Below are positions 22,500 to 34,744 of a DNA stretch of 64,000 nucleotides, in pieces. Origin of the DNA: Chamaea fasciata (lineage: Eukaryota > Chordata > Aves > Passeriformes > Sylviidae); NCBI GenBank assembly GCA_029207755.1, contig JARCOQ010000004.1:39984305-40048304 (forward strand), in the 5' to 3' direction. The notes below the pieces were generated by a model. That model saw nothing but the letters and a program-made list of their open reading frames with translations, ran no database searches and was not told the DNA's origin. The position numbers were made by a program, and so were the translations under genes. The number at the start of each line of letters is the position of its first letter. The first letter of the stretch is position 1.

Positions 22500-25400
22500 A
22501 GAAATTGTTATTTCTTCCCTGAGTCTGCAAGTTACTCCTACACTGCTCCCATAGTCTTGCAGTTTCTACGACTGTGCAAAGCTCCACAGTTCTGAGCACA
22601 CAGATCATTTCTTGTTCAGGACATGAAGCCCACCACAAAGGGCTATGGTCTTAGAAAGGAATTGTTTTCATTTAAGTAAAGACTTTCATAAGTGGGTTAA
22701 GAGTCTAATGAGTAAACAGAGATCCTGGCCCTAGAGAAGCTTTTTAAGATCTTTGAGAAGTCTGTTTATCAGAACTTGAAAGAAATCTCATGGTGGCCTT
22801 ACAGTAAATCAAACAATCCCTTTCCCTGTACTCTCATCTGTCATTTGAATCAGTTACAATGGGCCAGTTTTCAGAGGCGGAAACAGGTGTTTGGGGTTGT
22901 GGTGGATAAAACACAAAGCTCTTTTATGAATGCAGCTTCAGAGAAAATATGGTAAAAGGACTGTGGCTGACTTGCACTTGAAAATATGATATAAAACCAG
23001 AAGGCACAATCTGAGCTGCTTGTAACCAGCTCAGTCTGATACTGAGTAGTCTTCAGTTGCAAAAATGCAAAAAAGGTACAAAAAAATCACAAATAGTGAC
23101 CTGGAATATTGACTGTGTTGCAGCAGTTTCATGTGGATGGACCAATATGTGGGAGCCATAAATCCAGACCTGAGGAGCTCTGCCTGCAAAATCAAATCCT
23201 CAGGTAATGGTGGCCTTACACACTGCCTCATACAACAACTTTGCACTACTGGAAGGCCAAGAAAAAGACAAATTTGTGTTGCTTAAATGTCCTTAGGAGA
23301 CCTCTGGACACTGACACAAAGCGAAGATGCTGTGCGTCTTCTCTGCTCTGTTCCTGGCTTTGAGCAAGCAGCCAGGAGGGTAATCTGCCAAGAGAAAGTG
23401 AGCCTGGACTCTGACCAGAATCAATTCCACAAAGTGATTTTTTCTCTGTACAAGATATTTGCAATCACTCAGTACAATCAACTCAGGAATGTGAGAATAC
23501 AAACAACCAGTTGTGTCCCAGCTCTATGGGAGAATTACTTTTAAGAAACTAGTAGCCATGATAATGCTCTGTGTCTTCTGTGACCCAGAAAAACGAGCAC
23601 ACTCCTTTCAGTGGTTTTCTATATAAGATGCTGGTTCAGTAATTTGTTACTGCAGTGTTCACTCACATTCTTGATAGCCTAAAAACTAATCTTATTCATT
23701 GATCCTTCCCAAAACCATACTATGGGCAAGCCCTTGTTTTCCAGCCTAAGTACCTAGTGCCATGCCCTTACCAAAGACATTGGAAAACACAAGCAATATG
23801 CCTTTCAGTGGTCTCAGGCTTGAGTTGTTTTAAGTTTGGAGCTGCATAACAAAGGTTGACACAAATGATCCAGCAAAAAAATAGTGTAGGATATGAAAAA
23901 AGCATTTATAATGCATGAAGCCTTCTAAGTTCAATGCAGTAACAGTAGTTTGTCCTCAGGAACAAAGAGCAAGAATACATGAAGCTGAAATACCTTATCA
24001 TCCATTAAACGGCACTTTCACATGTGCATGCCATTATAAGAAAAGGTTGCACAAAATATTCAGAGGAATATTTTCGTTTCCAGACACACATTAGGTTGCT
24101 GCTAAAGAAATTTAAACCTGAATGCTGGTTTTGACTTAGTCTAGAGAAGCATGCAAGGGCACAAACCCTCAGATCTGAGTGTGCAGGACAAACACATGAT
24201 AATGTATCTGCAGACTACCTCCCAGAGCAAGCAGATGGCTGTCACAGACAGGGAACAAATGTAAAATCAGGTCAGTTGTCCTCCATGAGCAACTGTGGCA
24301 AATCGCTTTAATGCTGGTACTGGTGGTACTGCATATATTTTTCCCAAGCAGCCAGCAGGTCTCTCATTTTGACTGGTGTGTTAGGGCCAGATGTCTCCCT
24401 TCAAATATCTCTTGCCAAAGTCTCAGTCCACCCCTGAAAACTGATGCAAAGAGGGAATGCCTAACTGGGAGAAGTGCTGAATCTGCACCAGAGGGGCTGC
24501 TGGGTGTGGATGGGATCCAGGGAACTGCATGAGCCAAGTGACACACTGCTATGCAGGGCACAAAACACATTACATCTCTGGCCCATGTAGCAGATGTCAT
24601 AAAGCCTACACTGTTTTGGAACATTTAAAATTGAAATTTTTAAAACCTTCGGTTAGTATTTTGCACTATTTGAAATAAAGTGTTCAACAGAGCTGCAATT
24701 TATTAATTTTGAAAACTGAGCCATCTGGAGCATTTGCTGCTTAATTACATCAGAAAGAGTCACGAATGAACACTCTATTTTCTAGTGCAAGATTCAGAGT
24801 GAGTTTGAACCTTTTTATTCTTTGATAAAAAAAAGTAGGAGACATGGAAACAATCATGTTATGCTATTATTTCAGTTTTTCTTCTCTTCACAAAGTTAAA
24901 AAAAAACCCCAAAGCAAAGAACAAGATCTTTGACCCAAACCCACAGAACACAAAACCTAACTAGTGATAAAATTCAGTCTCTCTCTTTATGAAGCAGAGA
25001 TAACAACAATGAACACATATAGATGAATATGGAAGAAAAATAAAGAAAAATGTTTTGCTTCTTGGTATATTATTGCATTTAGGGTAGATTTTCCCCACGG
25101 AGTTGTAAATCACTTGTCTTTTTTTAGCTTTCGGTCATTCTAACAATTTTTGATCCCAGGGTAAACCCCAGCTTGAAACAATGTGGGCTTGATGGGTTTA
25201 CTCTGCTTGAAACAAGGAAGCTTTTGTCCTGTATGCCCTAGGCAACTTAAAACACAATACCCTTATCCTGCTTTGCCATGAGACCTTCAGTCAGCATTCC
25301 CGTTGGTTTATGACAGCTGAACAACAATTAGGCCTGAGGCATTCAAACATGACATTTAAAATAGAGGGTGCATTGGCGTGTATGAACCCTGTAATGTGTC

Positions 25401-26320
25401 ACTCTTGTCTCCTGCAATGTAAAGGTGCAAAATTAAATTTAGAAGTTGCTGCTGCAACCCATGGTTTTTCACAGCTGTGTTTTCACTCTCTTTTGTGGAA
25501 GAATGTGAGCTTTAGAAGATGCACTACTTAGCTGGAGTTTTTCTGCATTTTTGAGAGTAGAATTTTACCAAACATTTTTACAAATGTCTCCCTGCTCTCA
25601 TACGATGCCACAGCACTGCTTAAAGCACTCTTCCACAGCATCCCAGGATATGTTTCAGCCCCGAAGCTATTCCCAGTTGCATGCTGATAAAGAACAAATG
25701 CTGCCTAACAGGTTTGTCCTGAAGAGGATTTGTCAGATACTGCAGATTCCCACAGCCTTCAATGCCTGCTCCACTGCAATTCAGGAGTTCCAGGTGCTGG
25801 TGTGACTAGTCAGGGGTGTTCATGTTCTGCATTCATGCCAACCCTCAATTCATGTCTGCACGGGGTGGAGGAAAAGCTGAATTCAGGCAGAACCAGGCGG
25901 TCAAAGAGGAGCCACAAAGCAGAATAAATCACTGTTTCTTCATGTCAGGATCTTTGTCCATACCTGAAGGCCACCTAACAGACCCTGTGGGAAGGAGGTG
26001 GTGCTGCTGTTGACAGCTTCTCCACAGTCATTTCTGCCATATAGTAGTGAGGACTGGCAGTGGGCAACATAGATCTGTGCTGTGAAGGCCACACCTGAAT
26101 GAATGGCTGCATGTAGGTTATCAGCAATAATCATTTGAGTGGTTATTTCCAGGAACAATCGTTTTCAGTGTGCCAAAAACCATTTGTGAGATTTCAAGAC
26201 CAGATGGACCACTAATAATCAATATTAACACAGGATGGGGAGAAAAAAGCCTACTGCACCCTGAAATTTTTATCAACTGACAGACTGACAGGAGGTCAAC
26301 TTTTTAGAGGAAACTGAGGT
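22500..26320. other. AT-rich noncoding DNA
   Basis: No supportable gene, RNA or repeat. The short open frames on both strands lack domain character. Confidence 0.5.
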
Positions 26321-26347
26321 AAAAAAAAAAAAAAAAAAAAAAAAAAA
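26321..26347. repeat. A27 homopolymer
   Basis: 27 consecutive A after GAGGT. It might be the tail of an old retroposed sequence on the plus strand, but no body was recognised upstream. Confidence 0.9.
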
Positions 26348-27153
26348 GCCAACAAAAGTTATTTCAGTGCAGATAGATGATCAGTGAGAATTTAGGAGAA
26401 CCAAAGTCTTCATTCCTTATGTTCAAACTGTTAGGTTACAGTGCCTTGCATCATCAGATAATAAATACCTTGGAGATCTCTGGTTCCTGCCCATCTGGTA
26501 ATAGGCTCTGAGTAGTTTTGAAACCCATATAATGTGACATGTACTACATAGCATTCTTCAAAGGCTCAACCTTACCTCATTCCAGCAGAATGGCTGAAAG
26601 TCACTTCATTTTGATTATTCAAGTAGGCTAATTTTCTGTATTTTTCATACTGCAGTAAGCCTAAAGATTCAGATATGAACTGTGTGCTATAAAGTCAGTG
26701 CAAAATTAAATTTGCACTTGCCCATCTGATTCAAGGGGAGTGTGAAATATACTTGTCGAACCATTTTCACAGGTTGTAGGGGCTTGCTCGGTGTGACTTC
26801 CTGGAACTGAACCAAGTGGCTGATAACAGTGACTAGCATTCAGGACTCCTACCACAGCAGCCAATAAAAAAGAAAAAACAAACCCAACAAAACAACCAAG
26901 AGCCCCCAAACCAACTTCCTCCAAAGAAACACTGGAAAGAAATGAAACACAAAGAAAACCAGACTGTACAGAAGACAAGCATTTCTTTACTCTTCATTAC
27001 AGGCTCCTCTTTAATATGTCCCCAGAAGAAAGCAATACCTGAACCATGGGGAGCTATACTGTGGAAACATTTGACAGATAAATACTACAGAAAACAGATG
27101 TCCTACAACGATTTGGGTTTTGTCATATTTTTCCATGGGGTACAGTAGCGAGG
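26348..27153. other. Noncoding DNA
   Basis: Nothing supportable. The open frames at 26706-26978 (minus) and 27011-27328 (minus) lack coding character; the second overlaps the LTR that starts at 27154. Confidence 0.45.
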
Positions 27154-27449
27154 TGTCCCTAAAATAAACGGTGAGTTCGGGCGAGAGCAAAATGCAGATC
27201 CAATCAATATGATCAATGCTACGTTCTCCATTTATTCTGTGTAAGATGGCAGGTTTTATACAGTCTACATAGTTTACAGTTACAGGTGAATTCTCATTGG
27301 CATACAGCACAGGAAAGAATGTAAACACTTGTTGTTTAATAAACTCTTAAGGCAGCTACTGTGTCCACACTAATTACTGTACTTGCTAACTACTATAAAA
27401 CCCTCTGACCCTTGCTAACACCTTAAGTTATAATTCCAACTGCGCCACA
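27154..27449 (-). mobile_element. Short LTR-like element, minus strand
   Basis: On the minus strand the sequence begins TGTGGCGCAGTTGG and ends TTTTAGGGACA (about 296 bp). TATAAAA lies at about 27256-27262 and AATAAA about 25 bases further on (27230-27236), followed by a pyrimidine-rich stretch with CTCGCCCGAACTCACC. This compact U3-TATA-R-AATAAA-U5 arrangement is like short avian alpharetrovirus-like/class II LTRs. I found no TSD, so the limits are tentative. It lies 21 bases from the next LTR. Confidence 0.5.
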
Positions 27450-27470
27450 CTCTTGGCACTGAATTTCTAC

Positions 27471-28291
27471 TATCTTGGTTTGGGAAGACAGGTATCTGCC
27501 AGGTAATAAAAAAAAAAACCAACCGGAGTTTCCTTTGGAATGGAGAGTGTAAACCCCCCCTCCACCCCTTTTTTTTTTCTTTTTCAATTATAAATTACTA
27601 TCAGAGGCTCTTAGGCAAAGATTTGGGAAATAGGAATAGCAGTTCTTTACTTGTATGTATTACAAAGCAAACAAACACAAAAAAACCCCTCCAAACAACT
27701 ACAGCATTAATAATAAACGAAAACAGTACCAAGAACCTTGAGGGCTTTGTTTCACAAAACCCAGGGCAGTTTGGTTTTGGTGTCCCTGCAGGATCCTCAG
27801 AGCACCAAGCTGAAACAGTGGAAAAGTCCCGGGCTGGTAGCTGGGATGGCAGGGTGTCCCGACAGGCAGGGGCAGGATGTCCCGGCAGGCAGGGGGTGCA
27901 GGGTCACACTGTAGCAAGAGGAGCAGCGCCGAAGAAGCCGAAGGTGAGGCAAAACCAGCCCAGCTCCCGTGGGTGGCAGAGAAAACTCAGGATTCAGGCC
28001 AACCCGGTGATAGTAGATTTCTCAGGACTGGATCCCTTTGGCCACAGTGAAAACTCTTCCAGCCAGCAACAGTTGTTCTCTCTCTTCCCGAACGCCGGAA
28101 AAAAGAAGAGAAGAAGAGCCCGCCCGCAGCTGCCGCAAGCTCTGTCTTTTACCTGCATTATCTCCCCCTTCCAACTTTGTCCACCTCTTTGTTTCGGTTA
28201 AGTACTCTCAAGTATCCAACACTTGGTCTCCTTGGTAATTTATGGGGAAAAAATTCTTTACAGAAAGAAGGAACAAACCTAACTCCCAACA
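27471..28291 (-). mobile_element. Solo LTR of the provirus family, minus strand
   Basis: On the minus strand it begins TGTTGGGAGTTAGG and ends AAACCAAGATA, collinear over about 820 bp with the provirus LTRs at 4407 and 10495. The terminal CA is mutated to TA. Flanks are TCTAC (27466-27470) and CCTAC (28292-28296), a 5-bp TSD with one mismatch. The long antisense frame at 27623-28201 is a shadow of LTR sequence. Confidence 0.9.
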
Positions 28292-30193
28292 CCTACCTGT
28301 GTCACTAACTCCTACAGGCCTCAGGATGAGGACCAGTCTGAGTGATTCAATTACAGCCTATATCTGCTACAGGGTAATCCATGAGATACTAGCAAGTGAG
28401 TGACTTGCTGCACAGTGCTCCATTTGCTAAAGCTGTGTCTCACTAAAATGATGTGTCATTTTAGCCAGAGTAATTTGGGTCTTGCTAAAATGCACCTCAT
28501 GCAGCAAAGCATACTGACATATGTTTATCTTTAAGATGGTGAATTATTCCAGCAAATTAATCTATGCTGAAACTGGGTATCTGAAGTCCAGCTCAGACTT
28601 TTTCACTTTTAAGGACCAAATTGTCACTATATCTTTTTCCCTTTTTTTTTGCTCCCATGTGAGTCTCCTGCTTAAATCACATGCTCTGTTTGCACATTGA
28701 TGTTGAGTAGGTGAAATATGTAGCTGCTGCAGTCACTGACAGCATCTCAGCCCTTCAGGGTACTGAAAAAAGTTTTGGTTTTCTGAAATCATTGCTACTT
28801 CAGGAGATGACAAAGAAAAGCAAACCAATCCCTTTGTAATGCTCAAAAATCTACTCTCTTTGCTTCTTAGGCTAGCAAACAACTGCTTCTAAGCTTTTTT
28901 CTCAACATGTGTCATCTTGCTGGATGTGCCCCAAGTGTGAGTGGAAATGGCATGAACAGCAGTATATCTGCAACAGGAATGCCAGATTTCTTATGATAGT
29001 ACTTGGAGGTGGATCATTCCATTGTGCTCCACTCAAAGATACCTTCTCAAGAGGAGGAAATCTCCCCTGCAACTTGAGATTTTTCCTACTGTGTTGCACA
29101 GGCTGCTGTCTCTGTTTTCTAACCTACTCTGCCCTTTTATGACCGCCTGATTTTCCTCTTCCCCATCTTCTTAACCCATGAATTCAAGGGATTTTTATGC
29201 ATGTAAAAATGTCCTCTCTTTGTGGTTAGAGTTTGTGAGAGAAAAGCATGGCAAAGTAAATCGATATTTTAGTGAAAAAGAAGTGTTTTCAGAAGAGGGA
29301 GTGCATAATGTCCTTAAAACCTTTATACTCTCACCTCAGCTTTTCCATAGTTCCTCTTAATTCTGATTTTCTAGGACATGGACTTCCTTTTTTACAGGCC
29401 TCCCCCTGCCTGCTTGCCATGACAGCTGAGTGAGAGACAGCACTGGTGGTACTTCACCTTATGTTGTGTTGGAGCTACCAAATGCATATGGCTGATTTTC
29501 CTACTTTTGTCCTTAAAACTGGTCCCATACTAGGGCTACAATTCTTTGCTTAGCTGTCAAAGGCATTAAATATATGGGAACTTACTTAATTTCCTTAAGA
29601 TCCCTTCTACCTGTCAAACTCAGTGAAAGCTGACCAAAAAGAAATACTATTGTGAATAGTGGGGATGATTAGTAGTAAAGCAGTGACATGGGTCTTTTTT
29701 TTCCATATCAAACAAACCAAACAACCCACAGAGACACAGACACAGACATCTCTAAACTCCAAAATCATTTGACCTCAAGGGTTTTTTGCACTTGGTGCAT
29801 AACTCCCTCTCCTGTAAATCAAAATTATAGTCCATGCTGTCTGAGTATCAGAGATAACATTTTATGTGTAAGCATAATTTATCTGTTTGACATCTAGATG
29901 AATAAAAATTACATGCAGTATACTAATGTAAATAAAATAACTGATATGCAGGTCATGGCAGTGACCTTTGACTCAACTAAAACCCTTTACAGTGTAATTT
30001 TATCTACTAGACAACTGCATTTTGGCATATTAAATTTAAAATTAAACATTGCAAGGAGAAGGAGGTCAACTGTACTTTAATTTCCCAGCAAAACAAATCA
30101 CTACAGAATAATAACATGAATTCAGGTAAAGTATAACAGGAGGTTTGAACCCTGCCTTGTATTTAGCTTTGCCGGCCTTTCACTTAGAATGGC
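28292..30193. other. AT-rich noncoding DNA
   Basis: No supportable gene, RNA or repeat in about 1.9 kb. Confidence 0.5.
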
Positions 30194-30852
30194 TGTCACA
30201 ATCCGCTCACACAAGCGGGGTTTGTGATGGTTTGTTTTAGGGATCTCAGAGCGCAAAAGACACGGCGAGGGACAAACTCAGGTTATTCAATCACAAATGC
30301 ACCTTTATTTAGTGCCAACAAATGCGATAGTGGGGAGAGAAAAGAGAATAGTAAGAAAGACAGAAAAAGAGGGGAAGGGGATTATAGCTACCAACATGGA
30401 GGGTCGAGTCCTCAAGGCTTTTGAAGATGCCTACAGACACGAGTTTCTCCAGTGGGGTGATCACAAAGTCTAAGGTTAACTCAAGGGTTCTTATAGTCTT
30501 CTCCGAAGCGACAGGTAGTTGGCCAAACAGGTGGGGGAAATCATTGCAGTGTGTTCATTTAGAGAACTCAGAACAAGTCAGTCATCAGCAGGTACAGTGT
30601 CAACCAGTACAAGTCAGCAGGCGCGGTCACTTCGCCATGACTTGCCCATTGTTTCTGCTCAGGTTCTGATGTTCCTATATGGGTGCTGGGTTTTTTCATC
30701 GAACACACCTGCAGGCAGCACTTGGCCAACATCCCACCTCAGCCAGGCCCAAACTCCTGTGTTGAGATTTTAAAGTCTCTTTTAGGGGTTTCAGTCTCTG
30801 TCCTTGACGATGGTCGTGAGGCAGATGAGGGATCTTCGGACCGTCTCTTACA
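30194..30852 (-). mobile_element. Class II-like ERV 3' LTR, minus strand
   Basis: On the minus strand the LTR begins TGTAAGAGACGG and ends GGATTGTGACA. AATAAA lies at about 30303-30308 (read on the minus strand), followed by a U5 region with TTTGTCCCTCGCCGTGTC, the style of avian class II ERVs. Directly before its start, on the internal side, is the polypurine stretch at 30853-30866, so this is the 3' LTR of a once longer element. I could not find a TSD or the other LTR. Open frames here (30224-30773) are shadows. Confidence 0.7.
30197..30226 (-). repeat. Stem-loop at the U5 end of the LTR
   Basis: CACAA-CCGCT (30197-30207) pairs with AGCGG-TTGTG (30214-30226) around a 6-base loop with small bulges. 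Retroviral U5 ends commonly carry such inverted repeats near the primer binding site; here it is close to the LTR terminus. Confidence 0.55.
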
Positions 30853-30866
30853 TTCCCACTCCACCT
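30853..30866 (-). other. Polypurine tract of the class II-like element
   Basis: On the minus strand AGGTGGAGTGGGAA directly abuts the LTR start TGTAAGAG. This is the expected place and composition for the plus-strand primer of a retrovirus. The sequence beyond (30867-31600) has several stops in all frames and no recognised domain, so any internal region is decayed or lost. Confidence 0.6.
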
Positions 30867-32996
30867 ACTATATCTATTTGTTCAGATTTTTTGTTTTGTT
30901 TCTAAAGTTACCACTTTTGCTGACAATCTTTGGACCAAGAATATTTGCCTCAAAAGTTTACTTACTTACGATACTAATGCAGAAAAGCAATATGTTTTGA
31001 GGAAGACGAAAATTAATTAACATCTTCCTTATCACAGCCTTTTTCACATTTTAATTTCATTGTCAAGGATGTTCCCATTTAAGAACATCTTGGACAAGTT
31101 TGCCCCATTCAAAACCGCAACTTTTATTGTCTGAAACTTATTCTGACTGAGTAAGAAACTTTACTTTAACGTTATGTCACATGCCTTAATAGTTACTTTG
31201 ATGTTTATCTTAAAATACAGTGGTCACCTAGTCAGTCTTAGTGTTTCTACTGCCATTATATAGGCCAGTAAGGGAAGTATAGGAGAAATTCACTGCATCT
31301 ATGTTACTTTTTGTTGTAGGGATTTGCGTTATTGATATTACTCTCTCTCCCCAAGTCACAAATCACTTATTTCATTCTAATTTGCAAATGGGTTGCTCAA
31401 ACTAATCAGTCCCAAACCACCAATTCAATCACTGATACTGAGATAAATCCATCATCCTCACGTGCTGAGCCAAAAATTTTCCCGGCTTCCACAAGATAGA
31501 TGTATCCTAAAGTGTCTCTAAAGTTGAAAATGTAACATTTTCATTTCTTATATTATGAAGTAACATCGTATCAAACAGGCTTCCTAACTCTACAATTAAT
31601 TCACATTTTATTTCAATAAGGGTATCCTGGAAAAACACCTGGACTCAGATGGACAGTGTCTTCCTGATACTGTGAAAGTTCTATACAACAAGCTCTAGCC
31701 AAGTAAAGTGTTAGCCAAGCCATGTTAGCCAGGACACTATGATGAACAGGAATGCAGATCTTTTTCTTCCCAGCATCTTCCTGCATCCTTTTTCTGTTTC
31801 TGAGCAATAAAGGTGAACCGAATGTCTGTGCTGGGCGGGGCATGTGATCTCAGTGTTCCAGTCATTCATGGGAGGGAACAATTAAGTTACACTCCCTTTT
31901 TTCTGTGCAACTGTGTCTCCCTGAAGGAACGGGTTTCATCTTCTTATAGAGACAGACAAAATCCCTTTGCAAAAGGGGTGGTAAAGGCACCCCCTGTAGT
32001 CAGGTATGAATGCATTCTATGCAAATATTATGCAAATAAATCAATTTCTTCTGCCTATGGTACTGATGAAGGTTGCAATCTCTGGAGGAGCAATCTAGAG
32101 GAAACTCATGAAAGAAACCCTTTTGGCATATTCCATCCACAATGTTTTGATCTTCCATATGGAAATTAGTATTTCTGAAAGTAGGCTCCAAGTAGATAAA
32201 ACATTTTGATTACTTATGCCAAGCCATGGCAGAAAAGTGACAACCAAAGAGCTCAGATGAAGGAACTCATACATGCAGTGCTAAGTGAGAAGTGATCGGT
32301 TTCACCACTTCATATCTTAAATTTGCCTAGGATATCCCATGCCAAGCACTTAATTTTATTATTTAGCATTTCTTATATCTCAAGGCCCATGGAAAATATT
32401 TGATGACACTGGCACATAAAGGTACAAGAGTATTAATGAAACATTTTGAAGGAAGAAGACTGCCAGGTTTGTTCTGAAGTGTTTATAGTAAACTATACTC
32501 ATTTTTATTGCATCATTAGGACTGACTGTGTTAGAACTGACCTGTTAAAATCCATGAACTTCTAATATTTCAATGCCTAATACTTAAAAAAAGAAGTAAA
32601 ATTAAAAGCATGAGTTATGTCTACTTCTAAAAATGAAAGAATGAGATCTAGTTATATATATATTTCAAATGGGAAAAAACTAATTCACTTCTATTTGGTA
32701 AGAGTTAACTGCAAATATTATTAAAAATTATAGCTGGTTTTGAATTCTCTAAAGAGAAAGAGACTTGAAACCATATAATTTACTTTAAATGGTTCAAAAA
32801 TAGGTCAGACTGACTGAAAATCATTTTGTGAAAGAATAGTTTACCCATACACTATTGTCTCCTACATGTGTTTGTGACACCCACAGCAGCATTACTTGAA
32901 CATTCATGATGAATCATATGACCTTTCCAGCTTTTGTCTTAATGAAAATGGTGCTTGATAGAATGTCAGCTGAACAGACCCCCCAGCGACCAGAGA
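30867..32996. other. Noncoding DNA, possibly decayed ERV interior at its start
   Basis: The first few hundred bases may be internal ERV sequence on the minus strand, because they adjoin the polypurine tract, but no motif can be read. The frame at 31813-32169 (plus) begins at a non-ATG codon and shows no domain. The rest is AT-rich without features. Confidence 0.4.
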
Positions 32997-33116
32997 CTCC
33001 CCTCCCCTCCCCTCCCCCTCCTCCCCTCCCCTCCCCTCCCTCCCCCTCCCCTCCCCTCCCCTCCCCTCCCCTCCCCTCCCCTCCCCTCCCCTCCCCTCCC
33101 CTCCCCTCCCCTCCCC
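32997..33116. repeat. (CCCCT)n array, G-quadruplex-prone on the minus strand
   Basis: About 120 bp of CTCCC pentamers with a few length variants near 33013 and 33040. The minus strand reads (GGGGA)n, with many consecutive G-runs of four and single-base loops. Open frames across it are repeat artefacts. Confidence 0.95.
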
Positions 33117-33483
33117 TTTTCCCAGTCTCATTAGTCTTATTTATCATTTCCATCTGGGTATGTTTGGGTTTGTCTCATACGGGCAGCTTTGCAAGTATTG
33201 TAATGGGAACATGGATACCATCACACTTTGGTCTTTCTGTTCTTTTCTTTCCTTTTACTTCAGGTACTCATTTGTGTATGTGTGTATCAAAGGAATTACA
33301 CTTTAAAGCACTCCTGCAAAGGACAAATATCACCCTAAGACAAACATGAACACTTAGAGTCTTTGAAATAATAGATTCAGAGCACTAAAAGGCTTATGGC
33401 ATAATTAGTGTGGTGAGGGTAAACGGCAAGTGTTGGCAGCATGACCCTTGAAAAATTAATTACATTTGGACTTCCTGCAATGA

Positions 33484-33968
33484 CCTCTCCTCTCCTCTCC
33501 TCTCCTCTCCTCTCCTCTCCTCTCCTCTCCTCTCCTCTCCTCTCCTCTCCTCTCCTCTCCTCTCCCTCTCCTCTCCTCTCCTCTCCTCTCCTCTCCTCTC
33601 CTCTCCTCTCCTCTCCTCTCCTCTCCTCTCCTCTCCTCTCCTCTCCTCTCCTCTCCTCTCCTCTCCTCTCCTCTCCTCTCCTCTCCTCTCCTCTCCTCTC
33701 CTCTCCTCTCCTCTCCTCTCCTCTCCTCTCCTCTCCTCTCCTCTCCTCTCCTCTCCTCTCCTCTCCTCTCTCTCCTCTCCTCTCCTCTCCTCTCCTCTCC
33801 TCTCCTCTCCTCTCCTCTCCTCTCCTCTCCTCTCCTCTCCTCTCCTCTCCTCTCCTCTCCTCTCCTCTCCTCTCCTCTCCTCTCCTCTCCTCTCCTCTCC
33901 TCTCCCTCTCCTCTCCTCTCCTCTCCTCTCCTCTCCTCTCCTCTCCTCTCCTCTCCTCTCCTCTCCTC
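33484..33968. repeat. (TCTCC)n array, 485 bp
   Basis: About 97 pentamers, uninterrupted except for single-base phase changes near 33565 and 33903 (extra C) and near 33768 (lost bases), which divide it into four blocks. It is a pure polypyrimidine mirror repeat on the plus strand, capable of triplex (H-DNA) formation. Overlapping open frames on both strands (LLSSP and RRGEE repeats) are artefacts. Confidence 0.97.
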
Positions 33969-34210
33969 CTGCATGGGAGATACCACAGTCTGGAATACAA
34001 AGAATTGTGGGGAAGCTGCTCCCTGTGTGTGCTCCTGTGAAAGACCAGGAGGGGAAGTGAAGCAGGGAAGAGAAAAAGCCTCTTGTGAATGTGCCTGTGG
34101 AGGATGATGACCAGGAAATGTTACTCTAAGATAAGGTTTTGTACTCTGAGCATGAAACACAACCTCCTTCTCTGCCCTGGGCTCCATAAATCTATGTCCT
34201 CTCCATGCAG

Positions 34211-34744
34211 TGTTGGTTTGCATGCCAAGGTTTTGGTAGCAGGAGGGGCTGTATGCTGGGGCAGCTTGTGAAGCATGTGGGCAGCACTCAGGCTGGAGAA
34301 GTTCATTGGAGGACTGCTTTCTCTGGGAGAGGCCCTATCCTGGAGCAGGGGAGGAGTGAGAGGAATCTTCCCTTGGAGAGGGGAAAGAGCAGCAGAGACA
34401 CTGTGTGATGAACTGACCACAGCCCCAATTCCTGTGCTGCTGCCAAGGTGTAGAATTTGTGAGGAAAATAAATCCTGAGAAGAAATGTGTATAGGAAGAT
34501 GTTTTAAGAGTTGGTTTTTATTTTCTCATTATTCTACTCTGACTTGATTGGTAATAAATTAAGTTAATTTAGTTCCCTGGACTATGTTTTATCAGTGACA
34601 GTAGTTGGTGAATAATCTCTCCCTGCTCTTACTCCAACCCAAGAACTTTCAGTTGTATTTTTCTATCCTTTGCTTAGTTGAGGAGGTGAGTGACACAGTA
34701 GCTTTCATGGGTACCTGGCATCTAGCCAGGGTCAACCAATCACA
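34211..34744 (+). mobile_element. Decayed LTR of an abundant avian ERV family
   Basis: Begins TGTTGGTTTGCATGCCAAGG and ends near AGCCAGGGTCAACCAATCAC. The start (GCAAGGTTTTGGTAGC-type), the middle (GTGTGATGAACTGACC), the AATAAA at about 34553 within TTGGTAATAAATTAA, and the end (CACCTGGCATC-AGCCAGGGTCAAC-type) are landmarks of a very common bird LTR that I recognise by memory. It is diverged and no TSD is clear. Open frames inside (34205-34478 and others) are shadows. Confidence 0.65.

Noticed and set aside
27623..28201. 192-codon plus-strand open frame
   Set aside because: It lies wholly within a minus-strand solo LTR; matching antisense frames occur in the provirus LTRs (4634-4969, 10675-10958).
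31813..32169. 118-codon plus frame
   Set aside because: Starts at a non-ATG codon and has no domain, repeat or conserved-looking motif.
32904..33349. 147-codon plus frame and minus frames across the CCCCT array
   Set aside because: Low-complexity repeat translation flanked by unrelated sequence.
33377..34223. Long open frames of RRGEE or LLSSP repeats on both strands
   Set aside because: A pentamer array without stops gives open frames in every phase; no coding meaning.
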